A program made the translations under genes and the position numbers. This document shows, in pieces, positions 26,757-38,956 of a stretch of 64,000 nt of DNA. How positions within the stretch are numbered: the stretch's first letter is position 1; each line of letters begins with the position of its first letter. The DNA is from Paramecium tetraurelia. Lineage: Eukaryota > Ciliophora > Oligohymenophorea > Peniculida > Parameciidae. The stretch spans positions 186,001 to 250,000 of the forward strand of contig NW_001799648.1 in the NCBI RefSeq assembly GCF_000165425.1, in the 5' to 3' direction. A model generated the notes under the pieces. It was given only the letters and a program-made list of their open reading frames with translations, ran no database searches and was not told the DNA's origin.

Positions 26757-27559
26757 TAATTAATATGTTTTATATTCACCAAACCATTATACCAATCCAT
26801 CATATGATCTTAAGAATGGAACAGCAAATCAATTGACCCTTGATTTAGAGTGAGAATTTGCAAAGGCCAATAAGAGAGACTTGGAACATTGTTTTCTTTG
26901 TCCTGCATTTTGCTCGGCTTTCTCTTTAGATATCCCTGTATTTATTTGGGAATTATCACTCTCAAAATTTGAGAAAGAGGCAACTAAGAGTCGATTACCT
27001 AAGGTTTCAATTGATTTCTAAACTCAATTCTATCCTAAGTCAATTATGCCATCCTTAGCCCATAGCCCAATTACGTAGGGTTTTGATGTTGAAATACATC
27101 AAACTCCCTTTTCTATGGTATATTTGAGAACTTTTTGAGTAACAAAGTCCCTTTTGTTAATGATCTCTTTAAAGGATTGTCTCTCAAGTAGTAAGACTTA
27201 GACATTTAGGGACTGATTTAAGCAGTTGAATGTTTATGACTAAATATAGTTTTGCTATGATAATGTTATCTGATAGGTTGATTGCTGTTTAATAGTTATT
27301 CTTCATAAATAGTATGTAATTTGATTGGATGAGAGGATTTAGTAATGATGTTATTGAATTCATCCATGTGTTAGATTAAGGAGTCATCTTATTATGAATT
27401 AACGATTTATTTGGAGAGATCTGATGATTGAATTCTTTTATAATAATAACACAAATTACATTTAGGATAATTGGAGAGTATCATCCCTCTTTTGAAGGAT
27501 TGATTGATTTGTCCTATTTTATTGCTGATTTAATTGGCTAGACAAATCGTTATCCACAT
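26753..27559 (-). CDS. Protein with a PH-like C-terminus, 268 aa
   Basis: A single frame from ATG 27559 to TGA 26753-26755. The N-terminal 150 residues are polar. The last 70 residues (IPKQIQGYLKRK, then WPLQILTLNQGSIDLLFHSQ and DHMMDWYNGLV) resemble the second half of a pleckstrin-homology domain: a strand pair and a final helix with the conserved Trp. The first half of a PH domain is not clear. The stop overlaps the TMEM43 start by sharing ATGA. An alternative ending through a 66-nt intron would replace the last residues with RFKNIFITFDQVPKIW; that intron would be far longer than the others here. The function is unknown. Confidence 0.6.
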
Positions 27560-27652
27560 AAAAAATATTGTATTAAATGGCTTGGTCTATTTAGTTGAAT
27601 TGTTAGTATATTTAAGTAATGCCTTATATCTTTTTGTTGTACTATGTGTATA

Positions 27653-28069
27653 TCATTCCTTTTATCTACTCCTTTTATTCAAGTAACTGTTATTGATACT
27701 TCTCCTCTCCATGTATTACTCTAAACCCCTTAAAATCACTAACTTAATTTAATCGACACAATTACTCCAATTAGCCATATATTATTCAAAAACTTGGAGG
27801 GTTTGCTCCTCCATCCTTTTGTTTAGTTCTTAATGCAAGGTTTCTCTCTCCTTAATCAAACTCTTAATCTTTTGATCTGAAGAACAATTGTTTTGAATTT
27901 CTTAAGCTAGCTCTTGAAGTTTAATGGCCAAACTATATTCGAAAGTACTATTGGTTTTCTGAAACTCTAACAATTCTTCGAGTTCTTCGTAATGCCCTAT
28001 CAATTCAACACGTTAGAGCAATTTGGCATTCAAATCTTCCATCAACATCTGTTGCCATTCTGAATTCAT
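27653..28069 (-). CDS. Coiled-coil protein resembling ATG16 N-terminus
   Basis: A single exon, 138 aa. The first 50 residues (LMEDLNAKLLQRVELIGHYE, then a segment ending YSLAIKLQ) resemble the ATG5-binding helix and the start of the coiled coil of autophagy protein ATG16. The rest is a charged coiled coil (KIKSLIKERETLHQELNKRM). ATG16 with ATG5-ATG12 directs lipidation of ATG8. No WD40 part is present, as in yeast ATG16. The last 45 residues are less regular, so the end could involve an unseen intron. Similarity is by eye only. Confidence 0.5.
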
Positions 28070-28119
28070 TTTAAAATATTATATTTAACTGTTAGTATAA
28101 ATTAATAAATATAATCCAG

Positions 28120-29844
28120 TCATTTTTATAAAGTTACGATATGGCTTTTCAATTCCTGTATCTGTTTATTTGATCTTTGATATTGTTCATCCATAAATTA
28201 GTAATCATGATGCTTATTCTTATAAGTAGCTAACTCTTATCTTAAAGAAGCTGTTTGAGCATTCAATCTCTAAATTTCCTTTTAGAGACTGTAATTCTTT
28301 TCATCATTCAATTCCAACAGCTTAATCCTATTCTTCAAAGCTTACACCTCTTCCAAATCCACATTCGGCTTATTTGATTAGTAGGCAATGATTTATTCCT
28401 TCTCTCTTAGCTTTTTCAAAGTGTCCTAAAACATTATATTTTATTGTTATAAATCTGCTTCTTTCTGTTGCAACTTGTCTTATAACTCAGCAGTGATAGA
28501 TGTCAATTAGGCATTTTGTTCTTAAAGACACTTTTGTTTAAATTGATCTTCCTTTTTACTATCATTAAACACCTATTCCATTCTGCTTTGTTTCGACTTC
28601 CATTACTCTATTTCTAATTTAAGTTCATTAATGAGAACATTATTCATTTAATTCTGTTAAATTCTCTAACTGTATTGCATGTTTGTATTCTTATTGACCT
28701 CTAATTCAATTTATTTCTACTTTAATAGTTCATTTAATTTATTGTAATCATTTTCAATAATGTTGTAGTTTTGTTTTAGGTGATTGTATTACACATCTAA
28801 TTAAGATTTCTCATTGGCTATGAATTCCAACTCATTAATCTTATTAGCCTAATCCTATATTCTAGCACTAGCATATTCTATTTTGGATCTTTATTCATTT
28901 AATTAATCTATTAATTAATCAATATATGAATCAATTTATTATGATTTGTTCAATTCCATAATTAGATTTTAATTTAAGGCCTTCTGCTATTCGAAATTCC
29001 TCAACAACTCCTAATTTTTTTCATGCAATTACATATTCTCATGTTCTTAATTACATAAAAACTATTCTGTTCTACTTACAAAGCAACAATCTCTTATTTT
29101 AATTTCAAACAACTTCTTTTCTGCTATTCTAATTCTTATTATATACACTTAATTTTGTCCAATTACTCTATTGATTTCTAATTGTGCTTATTGTGTTTCC
29201 TATGCTCTTTACTGAAATATTTGTTGATAATAATCGATCTCTTATTGCAAATTTCTATATTACTCTTACTTTTATTGCAATTAAATTTCCTATGTCTGAA
29301 TAGTTGAGTTCAATTGATGCACATAAGTCTGTTAATTCTTGTATTCAGCAATTTATTGACACAAATGTTGGTTCTCTTGATTTGATAGCATCAAGGCTTC
29401 ATTAACCTTTTCCAATTGATTGGTAACGAGTGTTAGCTTCTCCTGCAATTCATACGTATATGCTAACTGCTGTCTAAGCTTTTCATTTTCAATCGCATAG
29501 TGTTGCTTTGATATATGAATGTACCAATACCAATTTTTAATTCAAAAGTTCAGTTTAACCAATCTATGGCCTATCCGACAACTATCTTAATAATTAATTA
29601 TTCTCGCTCTGTAAGTCTTGCTAATTAAAAATCACACATAGATGCATACATATTTTTTAGCCAAGTCTTGATATTGATGTTGAAGCTGAGAATCTCTGTA
29701 GCCATAATCTGTACTTGGAGATTGTTGATATCGAATTGGTTATTGAATGATTGGCTATTAGTACTTGTTGGGATCAACGTATATGGTGGTAGTAGGTATA
29801 TTTTGATGAGGTACATTCCTGTAAGGACTTTGATTGAGATACAT
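28120..29844 (-). CDS. Coiled-coil protein, about 550 aa
   Basis: It starts with a Pro/Tyr/Gln-rich 60 residues (MYLNQSPYRNVPHQNIPTTT). Introns at 29621-29649 (29 nt, TAG) and 29506-29530 (25 nt, AAG) are required. Around 29060-29180 the frame can be read either unspliced or with two more tiny introns (19 nt and about 26 nt). The spliced reading (QQELEQQKRSCLKLKQEI) keeps the heptads better. Everything after residue 90 is coiled coil with abundant Gln and Asn. No family is recognised; a structural role at cortex or basal bodies is only a guess. Confidence 0.7.
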
Positions 29845-30105
29845 AAATGTCGAGCAAAATTAGTTGTTACAAACAAAATTTATTAATAAAATTAGTTATG
29901 TATGATAAATCAAATTCAGAACACTCCTTTTGTTCAATTATGAGATGCTATGGTGGATCTGAACATTAAATAAAATACGATAGTATCATACATGATATTA
30001 ATTAGGAGTCTCTCCAAAAATGTCCATCTGATTTTATAATTATGAAATTTATTTATTATTTTTAAACAATTTCATAGGAATAATTTTTATTAATTAGTGT
30101 CATAA

Positions 30106-31102
30106 TCAATGTTGTACTTTTGGTGAGAAAGGTCTTGTGAAATCTTGAGTCTTTTTCTCTGAATTCTTTACGGACAGAGGCTCTCTTATTTGATGAGCAT
30201 AGGATCTTTAAACTTCTTGTATCTGTCTATCTTCTAATGCGAAATTTAGGATTGCACATTTGATCTAAATTGAGTGCGGAGGCATTATTTGATTAAAATG
30301 AGGGAAGATGCGATTGAATTTGTAAAAGATAAGCATTCTTGCCTGTAGAGATTAACACTATTTTAATTAGTATATGTATTTACTTCTTTATAAAGTTCTA
30401 ACAATTATTATTTGTTACTTATGAGATTGGGATTCTTTTCGATTAAGTACTTTACATCTTTCAAGATGAAAATGTAAATGTCCTATATATCAAAATACAG
30501 AAATTTAACTAAATGAGCTATTATATCATTAGGTACTTGTTCATTATTAATTGTCTCGATCAATCGTTGCATATTCATTCCAATATAACATTAATTTGAG
30601 AGAGTAAAATAAATCATTAAATCATCGTAAGGCTTACCAATATCTTCATTAATTAAAGTTGTCTACGATGCCAACTTGTATATGTAACAATAATAGGATT
30701 AGCACAATTTTCCAATCAAATTATCTGTTCCGTCATTTGATTTAATGTTTATGGTTAATTTAGTATTTATGATCATTTTAGAAAATTCTGCTCTTGCTAC
30801 TTAAGAACTTATAATTATATGGACTAAAAGCAGCATTTTGAGTTTTACATAAAAATTTTCCTTTCTTTATAAGTGATCTCCTACCACTTGTAACAATTAG
30901 TTTAAAAATAATATCTAAATGAAGAATATATCCCTACTTTAGTTTGATCATTTAAAAAAAAATGCTTAAGCCGATTACTAATTTCCAGTTAAGACATAAA
31001 TTAAGTATCATTAACAACGAGCTTCAAATCAGATAGAGCCATTATGACTTTATTGATAGATTGAGCTCCAGTATTGTCATTTAGAAATTGCTTTATTTTC
31101 AT
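30106..31102 (-). CDS. Helical protein, possibly ANTH/ENTH-like
   Basis: Three exons give 315 aa; introns at 30915-30937 (23 nt) and 30358-30383 (26 nt). The protein is all-helical by pattern: MKIKQFLNDNTGAQSINKVI, LLQVVGDHLQRKENFYVKLK, LLLVHIIISSQVARAEF, and later LQARMLIFYKFNRIFPHFNQ. A helical solenoid of this size with an early LL-rich helix recalls the ANTH domain of AP180/CALM, which binds PIP2 on coated pits. The basic lipid-binding Lys cluster is not obvious, so this is tentative. The last 50 residues are polar (VQRSYAHQIREPLSVKNSEK). Confidence 0.55.
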
Positions 31103-31161
31103 GATCATAATATAATTATATATAATCTGTTAAGTTTTTAAATACATATATATCTATATAG

Positions 31162-33767
31162 TCAATTAACAAATGATATGCTTTTGTTCATTAATTTATG
31201 ATTTAAAGCATTTGCAATATTTTCAATATTATATGAAGGATAATAATATTCATAACTACACACTTGATCTATATCATCCTCATTCTCCTCTTATTATGGT
31301 ATGATAGAACCAGTTTATGATTTTGGTTACTACATGATACTTGTGGAATGCACCTTTTTATTTAATGAACTAGAAGAACTAGTTTATCTATTTTTTTGAG
31401 TTCTTTTAATCTATAATTCATTGGAGTTAGTAGACTTAACTAAATTCACTTTGATTGAATTTTAAGTATGGGAGTAATCCACATGTTTATGCACAAACTT
31501 TCTACTATTATAAGAGGATTCCTTCTCCTCCAACTTTATAGGAGGCAAACTACTCTATTGATGAGTTAGACTATTTAAAGTACCCTAAGGTGAATTAATA
31601 GTTTTTGGAGCTTCGACAGTTCCCAGTTTTTGATACAAAGAATAACGAGAGGATTTCTCATCTTAAAAATCATTCAGAATCGAATCTTCAAAGTTATTCA
31701 TACTGCCTTACAACCTCCCCATGATTTCATTTGTCAAATCAGTTTCTGAAGATATCTTATTTGTAATTGCAAAGCTGATGGCTGTAATGCATATTAGATT
31801 CTTATTCTATAAGGAGTTAATCCTATTTTTGCCATTATCTCTATAATAATTAGCTCTATCATTAGGTTCAGATGTGTTGTGAATAAGAACTAATTCTTTG
31901 AAATTGGGAACATAAAATACATGTTTGCATTTAGCAAGTGTGTGATTCCTGTATCCACAACAAGGACATACTTCTTTGCTGCAATCTCTTAGCATACAGA
32001 ATTTTTGAAAATCTTGGCTGTGCATCTTAATCAACCTCAAAAATTCCTCGATGCTCACATGAGCAATTAATGATTCACTTAAACATCTCAGAGTTAAAGG
32101 GCATTAGAGTTGAGTGTAAAAGTATTATATAGGAAATATATTGGTTCTTAGCACTTTATTGCCTATGCATTAAGCAAAGTTTCCCTTCATCAAAAAGAAT
32201 AATTTATCCATAACTTAATATTTTTGATGCAATATTGTTCCATTAGGATAAGTCTAAGTTTTTAATGTCTAGGACAAATCTTACAAAAAGGATCTTGTAA
32301 ATGGGAGACTTTCCAATAGCGGCATAAAGAGCTCTTGTTTCATTTGAAACTATAAATCAGGTCTCAATCCGCTTAAGTCTATAATTTCCAACTTATTTCG
32401 ATTTTGATATCTTTATAGATTTTAACTAAGTTGAGCACTAATCTTGTATTTCTATTAAGGTTTATACCCTAAGCATTATTTAATTAGATATATTGTAATT
32501 AAATAACCACTGATCGTGACTATTATGGAAAGTACTCTCAATGGTATTTTTGTATCTCCATTGATTTCCAGTTGTCTATCATAAGGATTGCCACTATTGG
32601 TCAATTAGAAAATTGTCCATTAAAATGATGTTACGTACATGGAGATATTGCTGTCTGAAAATCTAATTATGCACAATATGTTACTAATCTTGAGAAAGTC
32701 TTGAGTAAAGTGTTGAAACCGTATGTATTAGCAGAATAGGTATGAAGCAATATGTTACTTGTGAATTGATCAAGCGGAGTCTTTATACTCTCAATAATAA
32801 TAATAAAACTAATATAACTATTAAAGTTGTTACTAAAGTACTTAGATACAAACAGTGTAAGCAAGCAACTTGTTAGATAAACAATGTCTTAGTATACGTA
32901 TTACTGAGCGATGCTCCATCTATTCTCAGTGTACATCTCATCAACGTACACTCCAATAAAATAGTTACTTAAACTTTCAAAAATTGATAAAGCAACTTTA
33001 ATAAATTGATATCAATTACAAAAAGCTAAAAATAAGTTTTAAGATTCACTGAAGGCGAATTCCCAGAAGATTATCAAAAATCCAAACATTTACATGATGA
33101 GCAAGATGTAACGAATCCATAAAACCTTTGGTGTATATGGATTAAATATAAAACAATTTTAAAATATGATATTGGCCTTATCATCTATTAACATTAAATG
33201 GGATTATTTAAGAAGGTTTGGTTAAACACACATAATTTTGCTGAGGAACTTAATAATATAAAACCACCTTTTGGGCCATTTTTGTTAAGAGAACAAGTCT
33301 TCTTTGGGTAGGAGTGGACTGATTTATATTTTGAATTTTGGAGAAGCTTAGGGGAAATTGGATGATGAAGCCTTTCTCAATTATTCACTATGTTTACGCA
33401 AGCCCATATCACTTTGATCACTAAATTTCCGGCTATTTTTGGAAATCAATTTTCGGCCATTGATATTTTGCATCTCTATTTGAAACAACTTTAAAGATTT
33501 GTAATTTTCCTCAACTTCATCCACTTTGTTAATATTTCGTTTTTCTATTGACAATCGGGAACCAAAGATATCGCCTTCCTCCAAACTTTCTTTATGTTCA
33601 CTCTTCTACAACTGATTGGGGTCTTCGAAATTGACATGCTTCTACACTCCAGTCTAATAGGCTTGGATTTCTTATTGGATTAAACGAGGAACTGCCAAAA
33701 ATGTTTAAGATTGTTAGGAGGAATGCTGAGAGTTGCTTTAATCCAAACTGTATTACTAATTAAACAT
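31162..33767 (-). CDS. Cyclic-nucleotide-channel-like protein, pore segment not found
   Basis: Four exons give 846 aa; introns at 32996-33019 (24 nt), 32663-32684 (22 nt) and 32576-32594 (19 nt). After a 200-residue polar N-terminus come FSQQKWPKRWFYIIKFL and IFNPYTPKVLWIRYILLIMQ (S1), then a S2-S3 block (ESLSNYFIGVYVDE, QDIVYLTSCLLTLFVSKYF) like ciliate CNG/HCN-type K+ channels. A helix IPLRVLSIIVTISGYLITIY fits S6. It is followed by a C-linker and a cyclic-nucleotide-binding-like fold (ESLPFTRSFLQDLSQTLKTQ, DKLFFLMKGN) and a Cys/His patch (CPCCGYRNHTLAKC) seen in ciliate channels. Between S4 and S6 only about 40 residues remain, and no TxGYG filter is seen. It may be non-conducting, or exon calls there may be wrong. 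Confidence 0.7.
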
Positions 33768-33912
33768 TTTTATTTGTATTAGAAAAGTTAAATATTTTGA
33801 TATTATTGTAAAGGAGGCGATATATTGGACATTGAGAGCAAGAGAAGGCATGATGTTGCAGAAGAGCTGAAATAAATTATAAAGAAATATTTATTAATAA
33901 AATAACAGAATT

Positions 33913-34981
33913 ATGTTAAATAAACCAGAGTTGTCAAAGGAATTGAGCGTTTTCTTGGAATTGTTGCATCAAGATAATGGGGAGTATAAGGGATATGAGA
34001 ATTATTTAATTGGCAGCGATCTTGATGAGATGGATATTCATAGTAAGAGAGGATTCAATAAGGATCTCTCAATCATTTATAGTTAACCTGAAAGTGAAGT
34101 ATCCACTCAGAGAGACAATGCCTCTCTCAATATTGGAGACTTGTTTTCAGTGATTTTTAGAGATCTAGAAAATTAAGCGTATTCTACATTATCTTAGCGA
34201 ATCAAATAATTACAAGTAAGATGGTTATTTAAACTAAGTAATAAATTCATATTTATATGATGAGAGTATCTGAGAAATTGAGTGAGTTCCAATAGCAGAA
34301 TCAGAGTCTTGAAACTAATAATAAACTATTGGTCTAGGCTCTAAACTCATCCCAACAGGAGATTCAAGTTTTGGCTGTATCGCATGAGGAATCTTCCAAT
34401 AAATTGAAGAAATCTATTTAAGACCTAAAGAAATAATGCGTAATCTAAATTAACATCAATTTAGGAGGAATTACATAAATCCTTGGCTTACACATAATAA
34501 ATTAATTAAAACTTGTTATCATAAATTGACAGAGAACAATCAACTTACAAAAAGAATGAGGAGGAGTTTAGAGATGCTTCTCAAAGGTTGATCAAAAGTA
34601 ATCAGGCATTACGGTATTGCATTCCTATTGAGATTAGTGAAATAATTGTTAATATTGGCAACATTTCACCTATGCACAAAAGTAAGTTGCAAGAAGTCAT
34701 TAAATACCTGAATGATGGAATAGATACAAAACAATAAGAACTCAGAAGTGGTCGTAGTTAATCTAGAAAACAAAAGGAGAATAATAGTCTCCATTATTGT
34801 ATCTCAAAATTATCATCTAGCCACTCTCAACATAAGTAGTAATAGAAACAAAAAATCAATGTCTCCTCAAGGATTTACATCAACAAGAAAACAACAAGGT
34901 GTTAATGTGTTGGATACAAATTATTAAACATCTTATAAAGAGTTATTTTTAAAGAGTTTAAAAGTAACAAAATAAAAATGA
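33913..34981 (+). CDS. Coiled-coil protein, 324 aa
   Basis: Introns at 34216-34238 (23 nt, AAG), 34440-34464 (25 nt), 34799-34820 (22 nt) and a probable frame-neutral one at 34614-34637 (24 nt). An N-terminal 100 residues (LSKELSVFLELLHQDNGEYK) precede a central coiled coil (RVSEKLSEFQQQNQSLETNN). Then comes a conserved-looking block EIIVNIGNISPMHKSKLQEV and a basic Ser/Gln tail. No family is recognised. Its 3' end faces that of the next gene at 29 bp. Confidence 0.7.
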
Positions 34982-35009
34982 AACAGTATAAAACTATTTA
35001 TTATTATTT

Positions 35010-35620
35010 TCACATCTATCCGAAATTTTAAGTGACGTTAAAATTATCATTTTCTTAATATTCTAACTACTCTATATAGAATTGTTAATTCTGATAAGAT
35101 TCTTGAAGCTAAGTGTTTTCAACAATCAAATTCTCTAATTTGTGGGTTAATTAAGTGATTTCTTCTTGAAATTAATCGAGGTTTACTTAAAATTGGAGAG
35201 CCTGTTCAGTTTTCTCCCCTTAAATTTTCTAATTAAAGTAGGATTAAGTACATCTAACTATTTTTAGAGAAGATTGCTTTTTCTAATGGCTTCTGCTAGA
35301 ATTTAAGACATATTCTCCTTTTATTTTGTTAATTCTTAGATTTAAGTTTGCATTTCCTTATTTGGTGGTTAGTTTTGACAGAACGAGTTGCCTTGAACTC
35401 TATTGATGTTGTCTGGTTTGATGATGATGGATTATAGATGTTTATTGTCAACGAGTGGTCGAATAGGTTGTCTGTCATCGAGTCTTTGAGTCAGATTCAA
35501 GATGCTGTTATGGTTGGATAGTTGTCGAGTGGGAGTAACGTCTAGACAAACGTGAATTGGTCGGACATTGGTGGGAGTGATGGCAAATCTAGTTCGAGGG
35601 ATGGGGGCTTGTATTAGCAT
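35010..35620 (-). CDS. Coiled-coil protein, 195 aa
   Basis: Two exons, intron 35229-35251 (23 nt, TAG). The first 65 residues are rich in Pro, Thr and Arg (MLIQAPIPRTRFAITPTNVR). The rest is a coiled coil (QVNLDQFQEEITQLTHKLEN, LEYQENDNF). The codon usage of the N-terminus is slightly richer in C than its neighbours. No family is recognised. It converges on the previous coiled-coil gene. Confidence 0.65.
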
Positions 35621-35928
35621 TTTAAATTAAATAACAGTCACTTAAATAAAATTAAATGGCTGAAATGAAGGATTTATTGATTGTAAGGAATTAATGGGAG
35701 GGGAGGACTAGAATGAGTCGAGGGAGAGAGAATTAAGATTTGGGAGGCAGTATTTAAATGGGAAAGTAATTTGGTTAATTTTGAATAAATTAAATAAAAT
35801 TAAATTAATGATGAGATTTAGGCTGATTCATCTTGTATGATTTCATGATTCCAATTCTTTCCCCAACTGATAGATATAATCCCAATATATTATATATATA
35901 AATGAATTAAGAGAAAGATTGCTCTTAT
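35621..35928. other. Intergenic between divergent genes
   Basis: A 308-bp spacer that must hold both promoters. It includes a short AT run (TATATATATA near 35891-35900) just ahead of the Myb gene. No other element is recognised. Confidence 0.5.
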
Positions 35929-37455
35929 ATGTAATAGGTTAAATTTGATTTGCGTCGTCGAAGAATGCACATAGTACCATCAGTGATAAATTGTGAAGTT
36001 CAGAAACGCAGAAATTCTTTCTCTCTGAGTTCTGATGCTTGTAAGAGTCCCTAGAGGAAGGCAACTAAATACTTCGAAAATCAGAATCCAGGTTAGAACG
36101 CGTATTTCTGGAGTTTGATAAAATCAAAGCGAAATGAGAATGAGTAGTTTGTGCAAGTGCTCAAATCCATGTGTCCAATATAGGTGAGTGAGGTTGAGGC
36201 AAGATTGTAATTTTTACTAAGAAACTTTGGTTATGAGGATGAGAAGTCTATGTTGGAGATCGTAGAAAACATACAGTAGGGCTAGAGATGTCAGCAATGG
36301 ACTTAAGAAGAGTCACGTATCTTGATTTGGGCGATTTGTAAGTTGGGAGTGCAACACAATTAGTGGAAGGAGTTAGGGAATTTATTGAATCGTTCGGTTA
36401 AGGAATTGAAAACTCATTGGACTGAATTAATCCATCATACACAGAGAGGATTGTTATGGACAGCATAGGAAGATTAGACTCTTTAAAACATGATAATAAC
36501 ATATTTGAATAATTCATAGACGATCAATTGGAAGTGTATGGCCAATGTTCTAAACAAGTCTGATAAGCAATGTTAGGATCGTTGGTATAATACTCTGGAT
36601 CCATCAATATCGAAAGAGGCTTTTAAAATTGAAGATGATTTATAATTGTTGTAGTTGGTGTAGAAGTACGGGAAGAGATGGAAGAGAGTGTAGAGAGAAT
36701 GGTCATTGAATAGAAAGAGATCTCGTTATGACTTGAAAAAGAGGTTTTATGAATTATTAAATTAACCAGATTCAGGTTATGATAGTGATACATCTTCAAA
36801 TTCTTCTTCAAAATATAGGAAATTGAATTAGGATGATATCGATAAAATTTAGAAGTTGATTTCCGAGATGCAAATTAGTGAAGGAATGCAATTAGAAAAT
36901 AAATTGGGGAAGGACAAGTTATTGAAGAACAAACTGTTGAGCATAGCCAAGAGTGATCTTGATAAGATGTTGAATTAATAGAGAAAAATAAAGATTTAAT
37001 CAGCCAGTACACCAACTGATGAATAGAAAAATGATATTCAAGAAGAACCTGATGAAGTCATAATGAACACTCCTTCAATTATGAACTCTTTGTCAAGATG
37101 TCTACTGAAGATCAATTTGGAAACTGAGGATGATCAGTTGTCCATTGATAAATTGGCAGTTCCAAAGGTTCAATATAATGTCGATTCAGTAGAACATCTA
37201 AAACATGAAGATATTTTTGACATCCAATTTGCATTGGTCAATGATAAAACAAACACTCTCTATTATGCAAATTTAGAATTCATGCAATAACTGATAAATC
37301 TGATTACCAATCAAAGGAAATTGATGCAATTGACTGATATGAATAAATAACCATAGAAAACAAAGAAGAAGTTCAGTTCTTAACAATTGATTCAAGTCTA
37401 TCCCAACAAAGTCGGGTTGTCACAATTTAGTTAGGATGATACAAAACAATAATGA
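35929..37455 (+). CDS. Myb-domain protein, 508 aa (three Myb repeats)
   Basis: A single exon. Residues about 120-280 hold three SANT/Myb repeats: CQQWTQEESRILIWAICKLG with ELKTHWTELI; LLWTAQEDQTLQNMI with DKQCQDRWYNTLDP; and IEDDLQLLQLVQKYGKRWKR with RYDLKKRFYELL. The second is the most typical, with regularly spaced Trp. After a Ser-rich linker and a helical segment (DKLLKNKLLSIAKSDLDKML) the C-terminal 170 residues are unassigned. Three-repeat Myb proteins bind DNA; SNAPc4 and plant-type MYB3R are the closest architectures, but I cannot choose. The start at 35929 gives MQQVKFDLRRRRMH; the second Met at codon 13 is an alternative. Confidence 0.85.
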
Positions 37456-37496
37456 TTAATTAATTTACCTAATTGTCAACTCTTATTTATTTATAA

Positions 37497-38773
37497 ATGG
37501 ACTTTGAATTGCCCAAGAGGTATGGACTCAACAAACCTACTTTTAAAGTCATGTACAGTATATCCTAATAAGGGCTGGCTAACATTTTGCTAAATTCGAC
37601 TCCTCACTCAAACCCCTCAAAAATCTGATCTCCTTCATTGATCTCTCTAAACCCATTAAGGAACTCAATTATATAGAACACAGAAAGGTTCGTCAGATTA
37701 TGCAGCATCTCAAATTCCAATCCCAGAGTCGCAGATTCATAAACCATTAGGATGAATAGATAGCTGTCATCAGTCAGTAATTAGAAATGGAATTGGAAAA
37801 TCTAGCAAAAGAAGATTGTCCAACACCCCAAGTCGATTTAGTCAAACTTAAATTCCCATCTCAATTGCAAACCAAATTTGTACATGAATCAGCAGCCACT
37901 CTTGAAACCCATTACAATCTGCACAGAATCAAAGAAAAGATTAATCATCGTAACATCACCTTAACAGAAAGCGATCTACTCAACAAAATTACTTAAATCA
38001 ACTTCTAAACTGCCAGGAATAGCGACACTAAAGAATTTTATCACAATTTTAATACTTCTCGTCCAAGAGGAAAAAAAGAACCTTATCTAAGTCTTGATGA
38101 AAAATACCAGATTCTTAAAGGATATTTGAAAGAGAGAGGAATAGAGATGGGCAGGAAGGAATCTGTACCAAATGAAGGGTATTTGCAATTCTACCATGAA
38201 GCCACTAACAGATTAATCAAATAAACTAAGGAACAGTAACTTTTGAAGTTTAGAAAGAGCATAACACTCAAGACTGCTCCTGATAATTAGGATCATTCTC
38301 CTCATAAAAAAATGAGTATCACCAAAATCACAACAGTACCTACAACTGTAGGAACCACACCTGCCTTACATGCTATAACTCCAAGCAATTTGACCATGTT
38401 ACATTCATCTCTGCTTAAATTGAATCCAGGAAACAATTGTTCTCCACTTGCCTTATCTCATAGACATCGATCGGAAAAAGAGAAATCTCCTGAAAAGCCC
38501 TACTCAGAAAAATGGCAGGATTTCTAGAATAAGGCTGAGGCATTGCAAAGCTATTACCTTCATGAAGGGAAGGAGTTCCTGCAAACCTTGGATGATTTAG
38601 AAAATACAATTGAAAAACCGTATTTGAGACACTTTAATTAAATTATTAAGGTGGAACAAGAGCAAGGGAACTTGGAAGAACAGTAAAAACAAAACAAAAT
38701 CATGAGAAAGAGAAAATAGAATTTGCCCAAAAAAATAAGAATGCAAAAGATCTTCAAATCTGAATTATAGTGA
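37497..38773 (+). CDS. Unknown protein, 415 aa
   Basis: Two exons; a 29-nt intron ending AAG at 37520-37548 right after codon 8. The protein is soluble, charged and mostly helical, with blocks such as YIEHRKVRQIMQHLKFQSQS, LQTKFVHESAATLETHYNLH and KYQILKGYLKERGIEMGRKE. A Thr/Pro-rich stretch (TTVPTTVGTTPALHAITPSN) separates an N-terminal and a C-terminal half, and the end is strongly basic (KIMRKRKQNLPKKIRMQKIF), suggesting nuclear or nucleolar location. No family is recognised. It starts only 41 bp after the Myb gene's stop. Confidence 0.7.
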
Positions 38774-38858
38774 TTTATGTGTGTTATTCGTATGTGTCCC
38801 TTCCAATAAATAATAATTTGAGTATTTATATAGGGTTAATGCTTGAACCTCAAGGCAA

Positions 38859-38929
38859 GTCCTATTAGTGTAAAGGTAACACGTGAGATTCCGGCTCTCG
38901 AGTTCGAGGTTCAATTCCTCGGTGGGACG
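38859..38929 (+). tRNA. tRNA-Arg (anticodon CCG)
   Basis: 71 nt fold as a full cloverleaf: 7-bp acceptor (two G-T pairs), 4-bp D stem GTGT/ACAC, anticodon stem TGAGA/TCTCG with loop TTCCGGC (T33, anticodon CCG at 34-36, G37), 4-nt variable loop, and T arm CGAGG/CCTCG with loop TTCAATT. The discriminator base is G. A run of seven T directly follows (38931-38937), a typical RNA polymerase III terminator. No intron. It would decode CGG, a codon rarely used in these genes, where AGA dominates. Confidence 0.9.
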
Positions 38930-38930
38930 A

Positions 38931-38937
38931 TTTTTTT
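38931..38937 (+). terminator. Pol III T-run terminator of the tRNA gene
   Basis: Seven consecutive T bases one base after the discriminator of tRNA-Arg, the usual eukaryotic pol III stop signal. Confidence 0.75.
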
Positions 38938-38956
38938 ATATTGATAATATAGATCA

